This document shows positions 1 through 13,255 of a DNA stretch of 64,000 nucleotides, piece after piece (position 1 is the first letter of the stretch; every line of letters begins with the position of its first letter). Source of the DNA: Pezizomycotina sp. ARF18 (Eukaryota > Ascomycota). The stretch covers positions 27,024-91,023 of the forward strand of contig AZLU01000072.1 in the NCBI GenBank assembly GCA_002224055.1, written 5' to 3'. The translations under genes were made by a program, and so were the position numbers. The notes under the pieces were generated by a model. The model was not told where the DNA came from. It did not search any database and saw nothing but the letters and a program-made list of their open reading frames with translations.

Positions 1-3000
1 ATCCAAAAAAACAGGGACTTGGATTTTTTGCTCATGTTATGTTAGAAAGAGTTATATTATTGAATATCAGACAATTAGAGAGCTTACCTAGGGGAAAGCG
101 AAACGAAGAAGAAAAAGCACTCTCTGGCCTCCCGCTGCCTCCGAGAAGGGCCTAAACTATATAATAGGCAATTAGTAAGGAACCGAAAACTCGTACGATA
201 ATATGAATCCGCGGTCGGCATGGAGGAATATCAAAAAAAAAAAAAAAAGCCTTCAGAGACTACGGAATTGTCTCCTCCGTGGAGCAGATGAAGCTTAGAA
301 AAGTGAAAGACACGGCTAGTGAGGAGCAATAGGCGACCGAAGGCCCCCACTTCGGAGCTTGGAGCTTCAAAATAGTTATATCGTTTTTTTTTTTCCATTG
401 GGTTCGTACTAGGAGACAATGTGTGACTATCCACGAACATCTCGAAGCTTTTCCAGTAATGACCTCCCATCGAAAGCTCGCAAGCATGAAGTATGAGCGG
501 CGGCTTTGTAGTCCAACGGTTTTTTTTTCGTCCCTAATACCTATGTCCATTGGGGAAAAAGACTTTCGCTGTGTTTGGTGTGATTGGATTGGCGCGGGGT
601 TTGGTGGGGTTTCATCGGTCGTAGAGGCGCAGCCAGCATCATCCCTCAACGCGCCCAAGTGTCCTTCCACGAGCAATTGGGTGCTTCCTAGAACAGCGTT
701 TTTCAGATTACAATTACAACAGCGCGAAAGAGAAGAAAAAAAAAAAAAAGCTGGTTTCATGATCCAAAGAGCTGATCATATGACAAGGTTTTTTTTTTTT
801 TTTTTTTTTTTTTTAAAGTTTGGCTTCCTCCTGGACAACAAAGACCTGAAGAGTCATTTTTTCTTTAACAAAGAATTGTGTCCGTCCAATTCCGTCCAAT
901 CTTGCTTTCTGAATAAAGGTAAACTTTGCCTGTCACTTTCAGCCTATTTTCTGCCGACCTTTGAATGGGCCATGCGATGGAGTCCCATTGAGCAAATGAA
1001 CCCCTGCTTAGTGAACAATTCATGCCGTCATAAGCTGGTAAGCATTAACCGACGGTCCAAGGCGCATTGGATGCAATCTCCTCGTGAGATATCTTGTAAA
1101 ATCCGGAGCGTATAATTCTCCATAGAAATTTGGGGCTCTATCATTAAAGATCCTCAAGCATCATGTTCTTGGAGAAACATGCGGTCTCTCGGTATGTTCC
1201 GATAACGCCTCATATCGCTTTTTGATCTTGCGGAGCAATAGAAAACGGTACAATATCGTTCACGATATTAACTTTTCGAATTCTGCTTTTTTTCCTCTTT
1301 TCTATATCGAAAAATGATTCGCAGATAATGGAAAAGAATTCGCCAAAATATTCTCAAATGGTAAATGCTCCATCGGATCGTCTGGGATCGAGGGGTCTGA
1401 CGGCCAATTCGCAAGCCGCCTCATACAGCCGCAATTTATTTATTTAAAAAAATTTTTTTTGGCTATTACAGAAACAAAAAAAAAAAAAAAAAAAAAAAAA
1501 AATACGATCATGTATAGAATAGGTCGCCTTCTGGATATTGTTTCGAAATGGCGAAGGAAAGAAAAAGAGAGGGTATCATAGAAAGTGGGGAGGGGGACAT
1601 TCCTGCCCTTCCTTTCCTTTTTTTTCTGTCTCTTTTTCTTTCGCTCCATATAAATCATTCGTCATTTCTTTTTCTTTGCTTCTTTCCTTTTTTCCCTGCC
1701 AAGTTCGCCGTGATAACGACGGATCCCCGGTTAACCCATGGCGCCAGGTACCAATACGAAAATTGAGGCGCCGTGAATTTTTGTGCAAAATCCCGGTGAC
1801 AGTTTCCAGCTCGTGCGCAAGGGCGGGGATTTTTCATCTCGGAGGATCAAATGACTGAGAGTGAAGTAAAAAAAAAAAAGGTAAAGAGGAGAGAGAGATG
1901 GCCACCAAAGAAGCCGCCCGAGGTTTCAGGCATTTCGCAGCTTTTCGCAGCTCGTAGCGTAGCTCGATGCTCCTCACGGCACTGTAATTACCGCTTTGTG
2001 CGGGCAATCCTTCACTATTCACAGCCATTGGAAGACAAAAAAATATACAAAGTTGTCGCCAGCGTTCGCAAGGTGAATGTTCGGTTGGCTGTGTGTGTTC
2101 TCCGGACGTTGAACCCCAAAATATCCATTCTCTCACATGTAAGAGAGAGGGAAAGCAGAAAGAGAGAAAGACAGGGAACCGTCCAAAGGAAGAGAGGAAC
2201 CGAGAGTCTGACCTGGGATCAGACCATCATCTTTGTCATCATTGCACAGAATGGTTGATTTTTCTGATAAGAAAATATCGGAGCTTTTGATTGCTAAAAC
2301 ATCCGTTTCGAAGCGACGGGCTGGACGAGCTTCAACGTGGAGTAACCCAAAGTCCCCTAAAAAAAAAAAAAAAAAAGATTCAAAGAGGTGCTGGAAATAG
2401 CATTTTCCAGTAAAAACACAAGGAAGAGGTGGAAAAGTGGTGATGACGACGTCAGCTAACGTACATCAGCAAGGAAGCCTTCGGAAAGCGCGTTGAACAA
2501 CAATCAAAAGAACAATTGTCAAGACACGCTCCTCACAGGCGCAGCCTTCTTGGGAAAAAAAAAACCTGTAACAAAAAGGGAGAGATCTGAGAGGGAGAGA
2601 GGTATATGGATTCATTACCGATGTTGGAGGATTTTTTTTTTTTTTTTTTTTTTTGGACTTGGTTGCCCAGTCCCAAGGCCCCAGCTCAGCTTTGCTGTGA
2701 CACTTTTTACCCCCTCGTTGGTCCTCGTGATCCGATTTGAGTCAAGCTTAGCAGCACCAGCAGCGTTAAAGAGTTCCGTTCCTCGTTTCTTTCCCCCCAT
2801 GCAAGAGAGACGTTCGGTTCGAAGTTCGAGGTTCGAGACGAACGAACTAGTAAAAATGGCACAAAGACCGGCCGACGGGATAACGAGGACAAGAGAGAAA
2901 AGATCGGGTTTGGGGGGGGGGGAAGGAGGTTCGTTACGTTGAGGAAAAAGAAAGAAAGGAAGAAATGAAGGCTCAAGCAGGAAATCCTCGAAGCCAACGA

Positions 3001-4416
3001 CTTTATCGTCACTAGTTGTCACAGGATCATTTCCTTCGGGCGTTGGCGGGCGGGTACGAGAGAAATGACTCTTAAACTTCGTCACTCTTTCGTGAGAGTA
3101 GTTTTATCTGAAGGCGTGATATAATTTCCTTGAACTTTTTGATGAGGTACTTACAAGGCAGGGCGGTTAGTTGAGTTGAGTTATAGTAAGTAAGTCTTAT
3201 GGTACGCTGTGAGGTGTCTTTGTTAGTGTGGCGCAATGGGGATCGCAGGCTGCCTGGTTGAGATTGTTTCTTTTGTAGTAGCAACGAAAATAAAATAATA
3301 AAAAATAAAATAAATTATTATAGGCGGCGGCTCTTTCTTGAAATCACGCCTCTCTTTTTTTTTTTTTTTTTTTTTTAAACTCGGCGTAAAATAGATTTGG
3401 AATAATACCAAAGTCGCGCTCAATACCTTTCCTGCCTGCCAGCGGATAAAAAAAAAAAATTAATCACTTATCGTCCTTCTTTCGTTCCTTTGCACGTGAA
3501 TTCGCGAGGATTATCTTCTTTTGGTCCCATTTCGTTTTCTTCAACTTCACGTTTCTTTTAAGAAGAGCTGTAAATGTTGAGTTGAGATATCGAATATTCA
3601 GTGTCAGGAGAGTGAGGCAGTCATAATTTTGTAAAATTCTTGTTCACTATCATTGAGGTTTTGATGGCATGGTATTTTTAAGATGCATATGTAGTATTAT
3701 TATTGATTAAATTAATAAGTTGGTATTACATTGTTGGAGTAGTAGAGTATTACAGGTGGTGATAAGTAAGTAGCAAAACAGCGTGCAAGGAAAACAAGAA
3801 CACATTTTTCGCCATTTTTCATGTTATATCTAACTATTCAGTCTCGCAAAACGCCGTGAGCCTAAAAAAGGAAAAAAAAAAAAAAAAACTAAAAGGAAAA
3901 AGGTAAATGATGTCCTCTGCCAGCGAGGGGGGAAGGGGATCTTGTCGCTCTCTTTTTTTATTTCTTTTTTAAAAAGGTGCACGAGAAAAGAATACGAAAG
4001 AGAAGCACGCTGAAACTGGTAACAACAACGAGAGAGAGAAGGATACTTCAAAGACGAAATACAAATCGAGAAAGCAAAATAAGGAAAGGAAAAAAGGCTG
4101 CAAAAAAGAAGACATCGAATAATCCCAAGATATTAAAACGCCCGTGGAAAATTGCCCTTTTATAGAGATGTAACCCAAAGTGAAGACAAAAAGAGAAGAA
4201 CACGCTCGCTAAAGTCGCTGCAAGAAACAAGGAAACCCGGAGAGAGAAGCTCGGAGAAATGCCCTTGATGATGATGTTCGTTCGGAAAATTCGGATATAT
4301 TGGTAAATCGCAATATTAGGCGGATTCGTCGCAGAAGGAATAAAAAGTGGAGAGTTTTGTAAGAGAGAGAGGAGAGTGTTTTGTTGTTGCTGTCGGACAT
4401 TTTTCCAAAGCTCTTT
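1..4416. other. Gene-poor intergenic DNA with homopolymer tracts
   Basis: No reading frame here resembles a known protein on either strand. The longer open frames are low-complexity (runs of F, K or S from poly-A/T and purine-rich DNA). Long A or T runs are the main visible structure, for example T at about 789-814, A at about 1476-1502, T at about 2632-2654 and T at about 3354-3376. I see no tRNA B-box with a pairing T-stem. Confidence 0.6.
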
Positions 4417-4782
4417 CTAAAACTCATGATTACGACGATCCGCTTCCGTAGGTCGAATCTGGTAGAACACCATACCTCCAACTTCAGCTGTCCTGGCTCT
4501 GTTTGGGGAATGAGCGGCGCAGGAGTATCCAACTAGTACCGTCTTCTCCTGTATGTCGTGACCGGCTCTGTTTTTCGATGGGCATGCATCGACGCCATGT
4601 TGGTAGTAAACGCACTTGCAGACGGCGTAACGCTCGGTAATCCTGATACACTGTTTTTTTGAGATTCGAAAGATTTCTGGCTTAAAATCGTTCTTATTGA
4701 GAGCGCAAAGAGCGAAAAGAAGGTTTGAAATACGTGTGGGCGAAGTTTTGTGTATTAGAACGGTTTCGGAAGCTGAAGGCAC
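4417..4782 (-). CDS. Possible small Cys/His-rich protein
   Basis: This is a 121-residue open frame without low complexity. Its middle holds closely spaced metal-ligand-type residues: CIRITERYAVCKC, then H and C in YYQHGVDAC, then GH, and C-x3-H in VGYSCAAHS. Small fungal zinc-binding-like proteins of unknown role often show a similar Cys/His spacing ending in an 'LVGYxCxxH' type segment; that resemblance is from memory and is weak evidence. No intron, partner or promoter element is obvious, and the neighbourhood is otherwise empty. The first 40 residues are less convincing, so the true start may be internal or in an upstream exon. It could be a chance frame. Confidence 0.4.
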   Translation of the reverse strand: MPSASETVLIHKTSPTRISNLLFALCALNKNDFKPEIFRISKKQCIRITERYAVCKCVYYQHGVDACPSKNRAGHDIQEKTVLVGYSCAAHSPNRARTAEVGGMVFYQIRPTEADRRNHEF

Positions 4783-5680
4783 GGTTGAATTGGAAGGTGG
4801 TAGTAGTAATATATTATATTATTATGTAGAAGAGAAGTGAGTTTGTTGACTAATGTCCTTTGTGCTTATAGAAACTATGAGGGAAGATAATAAGATGATA
4901 TATGAATTTTATATAGATTATTGTCGGAATATGTTAAAGAGAAAGAAGAGGTAGTTGGGGGATTTATCTCTTTTTGTAATTGAGTCAATGGTTTGAAGTA
5001 CGAGTGGCTAGCTGGCGGGCGAAGCTTCTCTTTATTTAAGTGTGGTGGTGTTTGAGAGTGAATCGCGAGTTAATTTCTGATGTTGTAATGGACAGAGCAA
5101 GCGAAAGGGAAAAATAATAAATAAAATAAAAATGTATATAATGATATAATATAGTAATATAAAAAAGTTAAGGCGATTGAGAACCGTCTGTGTATGAACT
5201 GAATAGATGTGTGTGGTTTGAGATGAATTCGAAACTCGGGAGGTGAAAGAGTTCTTATATCCAACGGCCGTCACATTTGCCTTTTTCTATTACTTTATGA
5301 GTGGTTAGCCCAGCTTTCTCACCTTATTATTACAGGGCACCCCCCTTTCGCATCCTTCCTCACCACAGTTATCGTGTAGAAGGGTAAAAAATAAAATGCG
5401 CAGCAGTAAGAGAAAATAATAATAATAATAATACACTCTATTCGGAATGAGTCCTCGTGTGGGAGTGTCCGTGTGCGTGAGTCGATAGGAAAGAACGAAC
5501 CACTACTTTCACATAATCCTGGGCATCCTATCCTCGGTGAAAGCGAGAAGTATTCACTGTATTGGTAGTGTTAGCTTAGGTGACAGATTTCACGGCTTCC
5601 TGGATGATGATGTCTTGCAGGAAAGGGCCGCTTTGCTTTTTTTTGTTCTGGCCAAACTTTCGTTGTATCTTTCTGGGACC

Positions 5681-5681
<1 letters not shown>

Positions 5682-5722
<41 letters not shown>
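5682..5722. repeat. Poly-T followed directly by poly-A
   Basis: About 17 T are followed immediately by about 24 A, making a perfect inverted T/A junction. It could extrude as a hairpin or simply mark two merged homopolymer tracts. Exact lengths are unreliable if the sequence has homopolymer errors. Confidence 0.8.
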
Positions 5723-5735
<13 letters not shown>

Positions 5736-8700
5736 TAGAAGATAGAAAATAGAAATAAGAAAATAGAAAATAAGAAAAAGAAATAATAAATAAAAAGGAA
5801 AGGGAAAAAAGAAAAGAAAATCGCAAGAGTGGGATACGAAAGCCTGTCTGCACGTCCGGTAAATGTGCACCTCACTCAAGTCAGTCTCTGCTGATGTATT
5901 TGCCCAGGACGCTGGTGCAAGGACAGGAACCATGGCTGCGGGTATCTTCAGAGCTAGTGCGGGAAGAAATGTACACACAAAAACTCGATCGCAATCGTAC
6001 TGGGTGCTAATGGAAAAAATAAATGACAGTAAGGGGTCGGTCTTTCCCCTTCTACACTTTGCTTTTCCTTCTTTTTTTTTTCAGATTTGGGGGTTTGCGA
6101 AAGGAAAAGGAAAAGAAAGCACTGGCAGAGCTGAATCCCGTTTGTGTTAGTTAATGTTAGTAGTACTAACGTAAGACATTAGAAAAAAGGAAATAAAAAT
6201 TATAAAATAAAAACAGAAAAGAAACGAGACGGAAAGGGAAAAAGGAAAAAAAAAAGAAAGAGAGACATCGCACAAAGTAACAACTATAACAGTGGTGAAT
6301 AACGGAGGGGAAAATACGCGCAGGAGAGGGGGGACAGTTCGGTGGTGGGGTGAGTACATGGTACGAGCAGCAATACCAGCCGGCGAGGGAGTCTTGTACC
6401 TCTATGAATAAACAAGTACCTTTATTTTATCTCTCTCTTCCTTCTTTTTTTTTTTTTTTTTTTTTTTGGGGTGAATTTATTATTTTCTCTTACTTATTTT
6501 CTTGATTATTTTATTTTTGTGTACGAAATTGGGCAATATAGAGGCGGTGTGCATAGGGCAGCGCTAGACCGCATGTGGTGCGAGGAATCCACCACTCAAA
6601 TTTCGCAGAGATCCTTCCTTCATGTCCCTCTGCCAGATCTCGTCTTTGATTGTCTTCGATTATCTCGTCTTATTTCCTCTTTTGTTATGGCTGCATGCAT
6701 GAGAAGATATTTCAACTTCTTGCTGCATATAGATCTGAAGTCTGGCGATATTCCTCCTCTTCCTTTCTTTTCTTTTTTCTCGGTGGGAATCCACTAAGAA
6801 TCTCTTCAGCCCTAAAGGGCTAAACTTCAGAATCCGTGGGCGGGCTCTGGCGAACTCAAAGGCGAACATAACCACGCGCTTTCGCCGAAGAGCTATGCAG
6901 AATAAGTTAGCAAGCAAGATCTTGAATTAAGAAATAAATTCCTCATGGCGCAGACCCTTGGCCCGCAAGGGAAAGCTAAAACGTGAGAAGACTACGATAA
7001 TAATAGCGACGACGATACCCCATAAAGTATAGACGTGATGCGCGTTGCATCCCTACTTTGCTACACCCTCTCCGATTCATAGGCTGCAGATGCTAATGCA
7101 ATTTGGCTGATGCACCGACAGGAGGGATCAAGAAAAAAACAAAAAAAAGATAGATATTCCGTGGACAAATTTGCTGAACCGGGTATCTGGAAATTTCGCC
7201 CTGCCCTAGGCCAGTCCGGCGCGGCCTACGTTGAGGGTAACCGCTGTCGCCGGCAGCTTTAGAAAGTAAGCCAAAAAGCCTCAAAAGTCAGTCAGTGAAT
7301 ATTATCATGCTACATGGTAACAAGGGCTGAAATAAGAAACTCCGAATGCTCATCATCGTGATAATTAATAACAGTGACGTTTTTTTTTTTTTTTTTTAGT
7401 CAGAGGAGATAGAACTTGTCATGAGCGAAAATCTTACAGTTTGATCAATGCCCAAGATGACAGCATTTCTCTTTTCCGATCCTTGACCGCCCTCCTTTTG
7501 ACTTACTTCAGCTCCATATCGAAAGAAAAAAAAAAACGTTTGAAAATAGACTCGTTTCATTCTTATGATTCCTGGTTTTTATCTCCTCTGTTTGCCGTCT
7601 AGGAGGGCTCCAGTGATATTGTATCTCTTTTGTTTAGTTAAGCCACCGAACAGAGAGAGGGAGAGGGAGTAATCTAGATGCTTGCTGGATGTTTCTACAC
7701 GGTTGCACTTCCGTATAGATCGAATTGTATCGCACGATGGGCCCCCACTTTTATTCCATCTAGAGTTCTAGCGAGCGCGAGCCCTTTTTAGAACGGCTTG
7801 CTTTTTCAGGCCGCAACCTCCTCTCGCTAGACATCGAGGCGTGTGGAGAGATGGAAACAAAGATGAGGAACGTCGTCAATGTGCGCCATTGCCTTGCATG
7901 AATAGATGAATAGCCTCTCAAGCCTAGGGTTTCTGTATTTTCATCCGGATCTGTATTTGTGCTATCGTCATGGGACGAGGAGCTGCTAGAATTTAATGTA
8001 GAAGCCATCGTTTTCGGTGTGCGGCAACAACCCCACCAAAAAAAAAAAAAAAAAAGCAGCGACAGACAATAAAAAAAAATGCGCGTAATACAAGGGAAAT
8101 AAATTAAAATAAATAAATAAATATTTGTAAGTAGGTAAATTACTAGTACTATTCTCATCTTTACTACTATATTTTTAGTATTGCGATCCAATCTTTATTT
8201 GAAGATTCGATTCTCGCCAAAACACTACCTATCTCGTTCTTCTTTCTCACCGGGGTACATCTGAATTGTATTTCCTCTCACTTTCTTCCTTAGTCCAATC
8301 TCATCAAGATATATGGACAGGGAAAAGTATGAGAACTAAGAAGTTACGATACAACTTCTCTGGTTCGCCTCTTGCGTGCGCCCCGCCCCTTAAGGCCGAT
8401 TTTCACAAAAAAAAAAAAAAAAAAAAAAAAAAAAGACGAGCTCTATGCAGTGGGAGTGGGATGCCAACACGCCGCTGCTGCTGCTAGAATGCTTTAGATG
8501 CATGTAGATAAAAAGATGGTTCGTTTATTCAATCTCCTCTGATTCTGTTGCTGACGATACAGACAAGTACGAGAGGTACTTCTATGACTCACATATCGTT
8601 GGGTCGAAGCTAACAACTGGTCGTTATGATTACTCTCGTGATCCCTTTGTCACCTTCACGGCATCTTTTGCATCATCTTCGATTGTATGAGTATTTACCA

Positions 8701-10157
8701 AAAAATTTAGGCTGAGATTCATAGGGCTGATTTCCATGCACCACGAGCACCATTTACTGCTGCAATTTCACTGAACAATTCCTTGATCAAGACACTGCAT
8801 ATTAGGACACAATATAACGCAGAGAGGAAAAAAATTTTCCGTTTCAAACCTGCAATTCGCATATGTCCCTGGATCTTTTATCCAAAAATAAGTTGAACAA
8901 CCCATCACCGCAGTATATTTTGGAGGTGGGGCTGCGATTCCAATTGGTTCTACCGTGAGGACGAGCAAGCCACAAAGTGGATCCCCCCGTTAGCGATTCG
9001 TGGGATTCGAGACAGAAAATACGCCCAATCTATCGGTACCATACCGTATCTGGTAAACTTCTGGAATACAGAACTAAAGCCCTTCTCTTATTGCAGAAAA
9101 TTGTTCGTGGTAAATGCTGCTGCGACTGACTTTGTTTAATAGTTGGAATCTGTTATGCATTTGGGTTTTTAAACAATGGTGGGTAAACTTATCCCCCCTC
9201 TTTTCTGCTTAAGGCAAGGTTATTTTCTACGGCTGCTTGCTGTAATTGTTAGGCTTGTTTCCCGAAACTTCGTGGTTTGCTTGCATCGCTAAGAGCCCTA
9301 CGCAAAGAGTTAATTGTTCCTGCAGGCAATTTAGGTATATGCGGGGCTTCGGTTTTCTTCCAAAGATCAGAGGACGCTCTTCGCTCCGCGGATTCTATAC
9401 TCCAGGGTAGCCCTCCTTCAAGAAGTGTTTCCTTGGTTTCCTTCATTCCTTTCCACCTCATTATATGCGGTCGAGCTCAATATACACTTTGGTGCCTTTG
9501 CAGCTACGCTATATCCGGTCGAGCAACATTAGGCTATGAGACGTCGGACGGCAGGATCGGAAGCCTGAGGACTGCATGCTCCGTGTTGCTGGGTTATCCA
9601 GATTCTATTCTCGGCGATTCAAACACTCAGACCGGCGTGCATAATGCTCCGGAAAATTATATAGTCAGCTTGGTATATTCCTCACATCGCTCTATTCCAA
9701 AGCATCAACGAGGAAATATTTGCCTCAAAAGGTTTTCTGTGTTTATTTAGTAGGATAACAACTCGATAATATGGATTGGCTTACACATATGCCTAAATTG
9801 CAAAGTACAGGTTCACCACATGGGAGTTGAAAGCTCACGGCCGCTGAAGGCCGGAGGAAGTATTATTAGTAAGTTCTCAATGAACTCTTGTGGTTGTTAA
9901 ACCGTATTTTGGGTTATCACCGCCGAATACGAACCTGTCGTTCATGCTTTTCCCCATGTTCTCAAGTTTGAGACCAATAATAAGATTTGAGGGCTTATCA
10001 TATTTAAGATGAATCACTGTAGAAATTACTGAGATACTTGGCCTCGTCTGAACAGGATAGCCGCCAAGCCCTACTATAATAGTTATTCGAATGTCTAACC
10101 CCGACATCAAGTAGGCTTCAACCTTTTCGGATCGACTTGTACGGGACTTCGAGATGT

Positions 10158-10159
<2 letters not shown>

Positions 10160-10188
<29 letters not shown>

Positions 10189-10201
10189 CGAAAAAAAAAA
10201 A
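10160..10201. repeat. Poly-T / poly-A inverted pair with CG centre
   Basis: A run of about 29 T is followed by CG and then about 12 A, again an inverted arrangement able to fold back. No coding sequence surrounds it. Confidence 0.75.
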
Positions 10202-13200
10202 ATGAAGAAAAGAATACAAAGAGAAGGAAAGAAAGAAACTACTGTTGCTCTAGGGCACTATCTCGAACGAAAATGAAGTCACGATATTTCGTATTAATTT
10301 TCCCCTTTCCGATATCTCCCCGAAAGACCGTTGTATCATGGCAGTGCATGTTTCATGGCCCTTCGAACCGTGATTACTATTCCGCGACATGGTTTGATAT
10401 ATTGTTACTTTCGCCCCGCGAGCACTTGGGATGAAATTTTGCTAATCAAGGTCGGCTCGGGAGTATGCTTCCAGAAGTCTACTGTTTCCGACGTCCGCCA
10501 TTTTCAATACATCCCCCAACGTTAAGATAATCCGTCACATTTCATTTCTCATTGGAGGGTGTGCATTCATTGTTCGAGAGAGAGACATGACTCCCGTCTC
10601 AATGACCCCCACAGTATTTATTGGACCTAATATGGATCCTAGAAATACGAATGGCAAACTTGGTCCGCCAGCGAAATGGAACATCCGTCTCTAGCGTTCT
10701 TTCCGCAGAAGAACGTGAAAAACCACACTCCTTCCCGAAATTTGTTCTTCCATCTGGACAGAAAGCAAACAGGAGGAACTCCGTAGGCCAGATAAGAATC
10801 ACAGTCAGCAGACGAAACAAAGAAAAAGCTATGTTACTTCCTTTCCTGTTATTGGTCGCTCCGTTTCTGAAATTGACCATTGCGTTTGGCTACATGGCAG
10901 CGCTATATTTATCAGCACTGAGACATTGGTAGCTTCCGATGCTCAGGGTCTTGTTTAAACGCTAATAATAGTTGTTAACGGGCACCCTGCTCAGCTTACG
11001 AATATGACGATTGTGGTACATTGAAATGACTTCAGGCACAGGAATGAAAGGCGTTGCGTATTTTCCCGCCTAAGAACCTGTTCCAGAAGGAACCTGCCAT
11101 AGCGCCAATTCCATCTCCCTTTAATTTGCCAAAATTCGAATAAGAGAAAAAATATTTTGTGGAGAAGACCAAAGCGCTCTGTGCGCTAGTGCTAACACCA
11201 TCAAGACTTCTCGGTAGTTTAGGGATTCTTGAGACAACAATTTTAAAAAAATCCTTCATCTCGTTCCTTTATTAGGCCCTTGTTGTCGACATATTACCCC
11301 ACATTTTACCCAAACGCCTGGCGATATAACAGAACGGCATATCAGAAGCTACTATTATAACCTTTAACCATGTTTCGTCTGCGATTGTTTTAGAATTTCT
11401 TTCCGGGATCAAGGATTCAAGGACCGTGGTCCCCGGAAAACCCCGTCCGCGTCCGCTAACTTTCTTTTATTCTTTTAAGTCTGAAGTTTTAGCCTAACAT
11501 GTTGGAATCGATACGCAACTCTTTTCCGGATTGCAGAGCCCTTTTTATGAGGCATTTTGCTACAACTTGAGACGAAATACGCCTCCTCCCCGCGGATTAT
11601 TTTCTTGTTCACGATAAGATAACGCGATCGGTGTATCTTTTCTTGAAGCGAACTCTTAAACCGTTCGCTTCACATGCTAATTTTTTTTTATTAAAATAGA
11701 TTGAAGCTTTCCCCGCAATACCTAGTCGTTGCTGTCGCAGAAGCTATATATGGCTTTTTTTTTCAAAGCATCCTGACAATATCGGAAAGAAATCCACCTA
11801 CTGACCGTTTGATGCTATGAATAGGTCCATACCCGGTAATTAGAAGAAAAAAAAGGCATTTTGCTTCGATCTTTTCTACCAAGTTGGGACCTCGGACAGC
11901 TTATACGCCCGCCGTTACACATCTCTTAGCCAGCCATGTAACGAATGTGTCAAAATCGCAAAAATTGTTGAGCTCCGCTTGTTGAAAAAAAAAAAAAAAA
12001 ATTACCCAAATAGCAAGCCAGCCAAGTCTGAAATTTCAGTTCTAACCCGCATCTCTGTCCCATGTTATTACCTTCCTTCGCAAACGTTGGACTTGCGACG
12101 ACGACAGCGCCTGTTATGATGGCGCTTGTTGGAAGCGCTTATAATGGCTCAAAAATTCCTACCTTACTCGCTCGCATTCTGCGAATTTAGGGTCCCCCTA
12201 GCGGCGGCGCTGTATTAAGTATATTACAACAACATCGGGTCCACGACTTCAAGAAAGGAAATGTACATTCCTACGCGCCGAAAAAAAACAGATTGGAATT
12301 TTGAACAACGAGCATGTACGATTATCACCTAAAGGGCAAAGTTTTTTTTTTTTTTTTTTTTTTTTTTCAAGTATAATTATTGGATCCTAAAAAGGTTCGC
12401 GATTTTCATTCCCTCGAGGATTCCCTGGCGCCGCGAGCAGTAGGCACAGTAAATCTTCTACTTTAAAACGTTCCCTTTTTTTTTTAAATAATATGTATTT
12501 GCCTAAGGCGGTTATATTTCCCAGGAGATTTTGAACGAGACTATAGATAGCCTAAGGCAAAGGGGTTTTAATTAATTCCCTATGCCTGAGTATGCAAACG
12601 CTGTTTTTGCCTAACTATCGGTTATATATTAGCCTAAAAACTGATTAGAAAAAAATCTAGACCGGTTGTTAACTAGGCTTTCGTTCTGATAATAATTATA
12701 CTCCCACGCTAGTATTCGTTAGCGCCGAAGGGTAAAATGTTTTAAGTTTTTTTTTTTTCTCATCTGGAGATATCGATATCCAGGATCAAACTTCATAATT
12801 ACCGTCTTAGAATTCGTGTATGATACCGAAGAACTTCTTTTCTGCCCCATATGCGAGCTTCAACTCGTTCCTTCCTAGAAAAGCAGGGACACGCAAGGCT
12901 CATTGAGATCTGATTTTGATATTGAAGAGATTTCTTCTGACAAGGAGGCACGACTTGAAAGAATATCTATTCATTTTGATATTTTATTTTTCTTGGTTAT
13001 CTAAATGTCGTTGGCTTAGAGATTGAGTAATAGAATGTCAAGGATGGAGCTATACTGAAGTAACCGTTTTACTGCTTTTTTTTTTTTTTTTTTTTTGTAT
13101 GCGTGTGTGTGTGTTTTTCAATGGAAGATTGTGAAGAAATATGACGAGGATAAAAGAGTAGAGCACATAGACGTCATGAATAAAGCCAAAATAGAAAATC

Positions 13201-13255
13201 CCTATTGAATAACGCCTTGTATATTTCGTGTATATATATATCTTTTTTTAAATTT

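Larger units (their letters stand above)
4783..13255. other. Long intergenic region, no supported gene
   Basis: About 8.5 kb with only short open frames, none recognised. A 157-residue plus-strand frame at 9277-9750 and a 143-residue minus-strand frame at 7760-8191 are the longest, but neither has a recognisable domain. Visible structure is limited to homopolymers: T then A at about 5682-5722, A at about 8407-8435, T at about 10160-10188, T at about 12342-12367 and others. AT-rich stretches with repeated GCCTAA words occur around 12.49-12.64 kb. Confidence 0.55.

Noticed and set aside
423-1115. 230-residue plus-strand frame
   Set aside because: It is driven by poly-A and poly-T tracts (K and F runs) and has no domain; the opposite frame over the same bases is just as open.
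7760-8191. 143-residue minus-strand frame containing a Ser-rich N-terminal stretch
   Set aside because: The upstream half is a translated AT-rich tract and the lower half matches no family; not enough to call a gene.
9277-9750. 157-residue plus-strand frame
   Set aside because: No recognisable motif, no splice or promoter context, and the composition is unlike the real genes here.
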